38,663 nucleotides of DNA, taken from JBGAPI01 sp044221335. GTDB lineage: Bacteria; Pseudomonadota; Gammaproteobacteria; Xanthomonadales; Ahniellaceae. The position numbers and the translations under genes were made by a program. Where the stretch lies: positions 1 through 38,663 of the forward strand of contig JBGAPI010000050.1 in assembly GCA_044221335.1 (NCBI GenBank), in the 5' to 3' direction. This document shows, in pieces, positions 35,677-38,663 of the stretch. Below the pieces are notes generated by a model that did no database searches, was not told the origin of the DNA, and worked only from the letters and a program-made list of their open reading frames with translations. The stretch's first letter is position 1; each line of letters opens with the position of its first letter.

Positions 35677-35737
35677 GAAGGGCGGGCCCTGCCCGCCATC
35701 GCCGGGCGTGTCGCACTGGCGAGAATGGCCTGCTCTA
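35677..35737. repeat. REP doublet between eamA and the upstream hypothetical gene
   Basis: GGCGGGC-cct-GCCCGCC (35681-35697) followed by GTGTCGCACTGGCG and a degenerate second arm ending GCTCTAC (35731-35737). The CTAC complement (GTAG) gives the TAG stop of the hypothetical gene. The GTGTCG linker is the same as in the 34639-34695 doublet. Confidence 0.75.
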
Positions 35738-36118
35738 CGACATGGCCATTCGGAACGCCGCCAGGAACTGCATCACCCAATCGAGCAGGACGATGACCCA
35801 ATCGAGCAGATCGCTCTGGGAGGGGCTCGCCATCGTCCAGATCAGGAACGGCGAGGTCGCTGGGAACAGGGCCGTAAGCGCAGCATGGCGGCGATCACCG
35901 TGTCGCTGACTCACCGGTACCGCCGGGGCGCTCCATTCAACCTCAAGGAAAGGACGCTCCTGAAGACGATCCGGCGGCCCGGGAATGTCGTGGAACGGCG
36001 TGCTGACGGGATACCAGCCCTGCAAGCGCTGGGCGACGTCATTCGGGTAGCGCGCGACAGCGGCGAACAGAACGAGGAGCGTGACCCATCGAAGGAAGGA
36101 CCCGGCAGCGCTGCGCAT
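35735..36118 (-). CDS. Hypothetical protein with N-terminal hydrophobic segment
   Basis: A 127-residue candidate. The N-terminus (MRSAAGSFLRWVTLLVLFAA) looks like a signal or anchor, followed by a Pro/Trp-containing region (YPVSTPFHDIPGPPDRL). The C-terminus has a near-duplicated LLDWVIV/LLDWVMQ segment encoded by a direct repeat of ACCCAATCGAGCAG (35775-35788 and 35796-35809). GGAG lies 10 bases before the ATG, and third-position GC is high, both in favour of a gene. I recognise no family. The end is defined by a REP-derived TAG. Confidence 0.45.
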   Translation of the reverse strand: MRSAAGSFLRWVTLLVLFAAVARYPNDVAQRLQGWYPVSTPFHDIPGPPDRLQERPFLEVEWSAPAVPVSQRHGDRRHAALTALFPATSPFLIWTMASPSQSDLLDWVIVLLDWVMQFLAAFRMAMS

Positions 36119-36180
36119 GGTGGTGGCTCCGGACCGACAAACAGGCGAGAGGGTGTCGGATTCTGTGCCTGCAAGTCGCA

Positions 36181-36240
36181 AGGTGGGCTTTGCCCGCTGG
36201 CGCGATCCGCCTCGCGATGGCGGGCAGTGCCCGCCCTGCG
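36181..36240. repeat. REP doublet upstream of alaS
   Basis: GGTGGGC-ttt-GCCCGCT (36182-36198, with G-T wobble pairs) and GGCGGGC-agt-GCCCGCC (36219-36235) preceded by CCTCGCGAT. It lies only 45 bases before alaS, an unusual place for a REP because it would be in or near the promoter. Confidence 0.8.
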
Positions 36241-36285
36241 ATCTGCCGCTATCCTAGCCGGCTCGCCTTCCTCCTGCGCCCTGCC

Positions 36286-38663
<2,378 letters not shown>

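Overview
This is a GC-rich chromosomal segment from a gammaproteobacterium, most likely of the order Lysobacterales (Xanthomonadales). The assignment rests on gene order (coaE-pilDCB-pilA-pilRS back to back with sucCD), a bamD/rluD/pgeF block, a CysN-CysC fusion, and GTAG-headed REP hairpins like those known from Stenotrophomonas and relatives. No phage, plasmid, IS element, CRISPR array, tRNA or rRNA gene was seen. The window reads as core genome with accessory genes and many small palindromic repeats between genes.

Layout. 1-518: non-coding, with a three-unit 68-bp REP array. 519-2597: a Tat-exported PhoD-type phosphatase. 2611-12303 (all minus strand): a type IV pilus block read pilS-pilR-tfpZ-pilA-pilB-pilC-pilD-coaE. 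PilS/PilR is a two-component pair, and pilA carries a very good sigma-54 (-24/-12) promoter for PilR to act on. PilA is the pilin, TfpZ its accessory protein, PilB/PilC the assembly motor and platform, and PilD the prepilin peptidase; coaE is translationally coupled to pilD. 12666-16341 (plus): sucC, sucD and nadE behind a strongly structured leader. 16465-19117: bamD divergent from rluD-pgeF. 19268-21660 (minus): a small membrane protein, a sulfotransferase and a NupC-type nucleoside transporter. 21877-23176 (plus): an overlapping sufU-GNAT-Rieske module without sufBCDS. 23250-24235 (minus): a chalcone-isomerase-like exported protein coupled to queD. 24397-27191 (plus): cysD and a cysN-cysC fusion (sulfate activation to PAPS). 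27253-29817: a TerB-like gene divergent from recQ. 29893-33229: a Spy/CpxP-like periplasmic protein divergent from baeS-baeR, whose sensor has a large proline-rich insertion. 33502-38663: acyl-CoA thioesterase, cold-shock protein, EamA transporter, an unrecognised exported protein, and alaS, which runs off the window end.

The most interesting signals are: (i) a dispersed family of GTAG-headed hairpins with covarying arms, several of which supply the TAG stop codon of the adjacent gene; (ii) the 68-bp tandem array at the left end, which mimics CRISPR dimensions but is built from the same REP; (iii) the BaeS proline-rich sensor insertion next to a proline-rich Spy-like protein; (iv) the multi-hairpin sucC leader. 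I found no clearly new multi-gene enzymatic or defence system.
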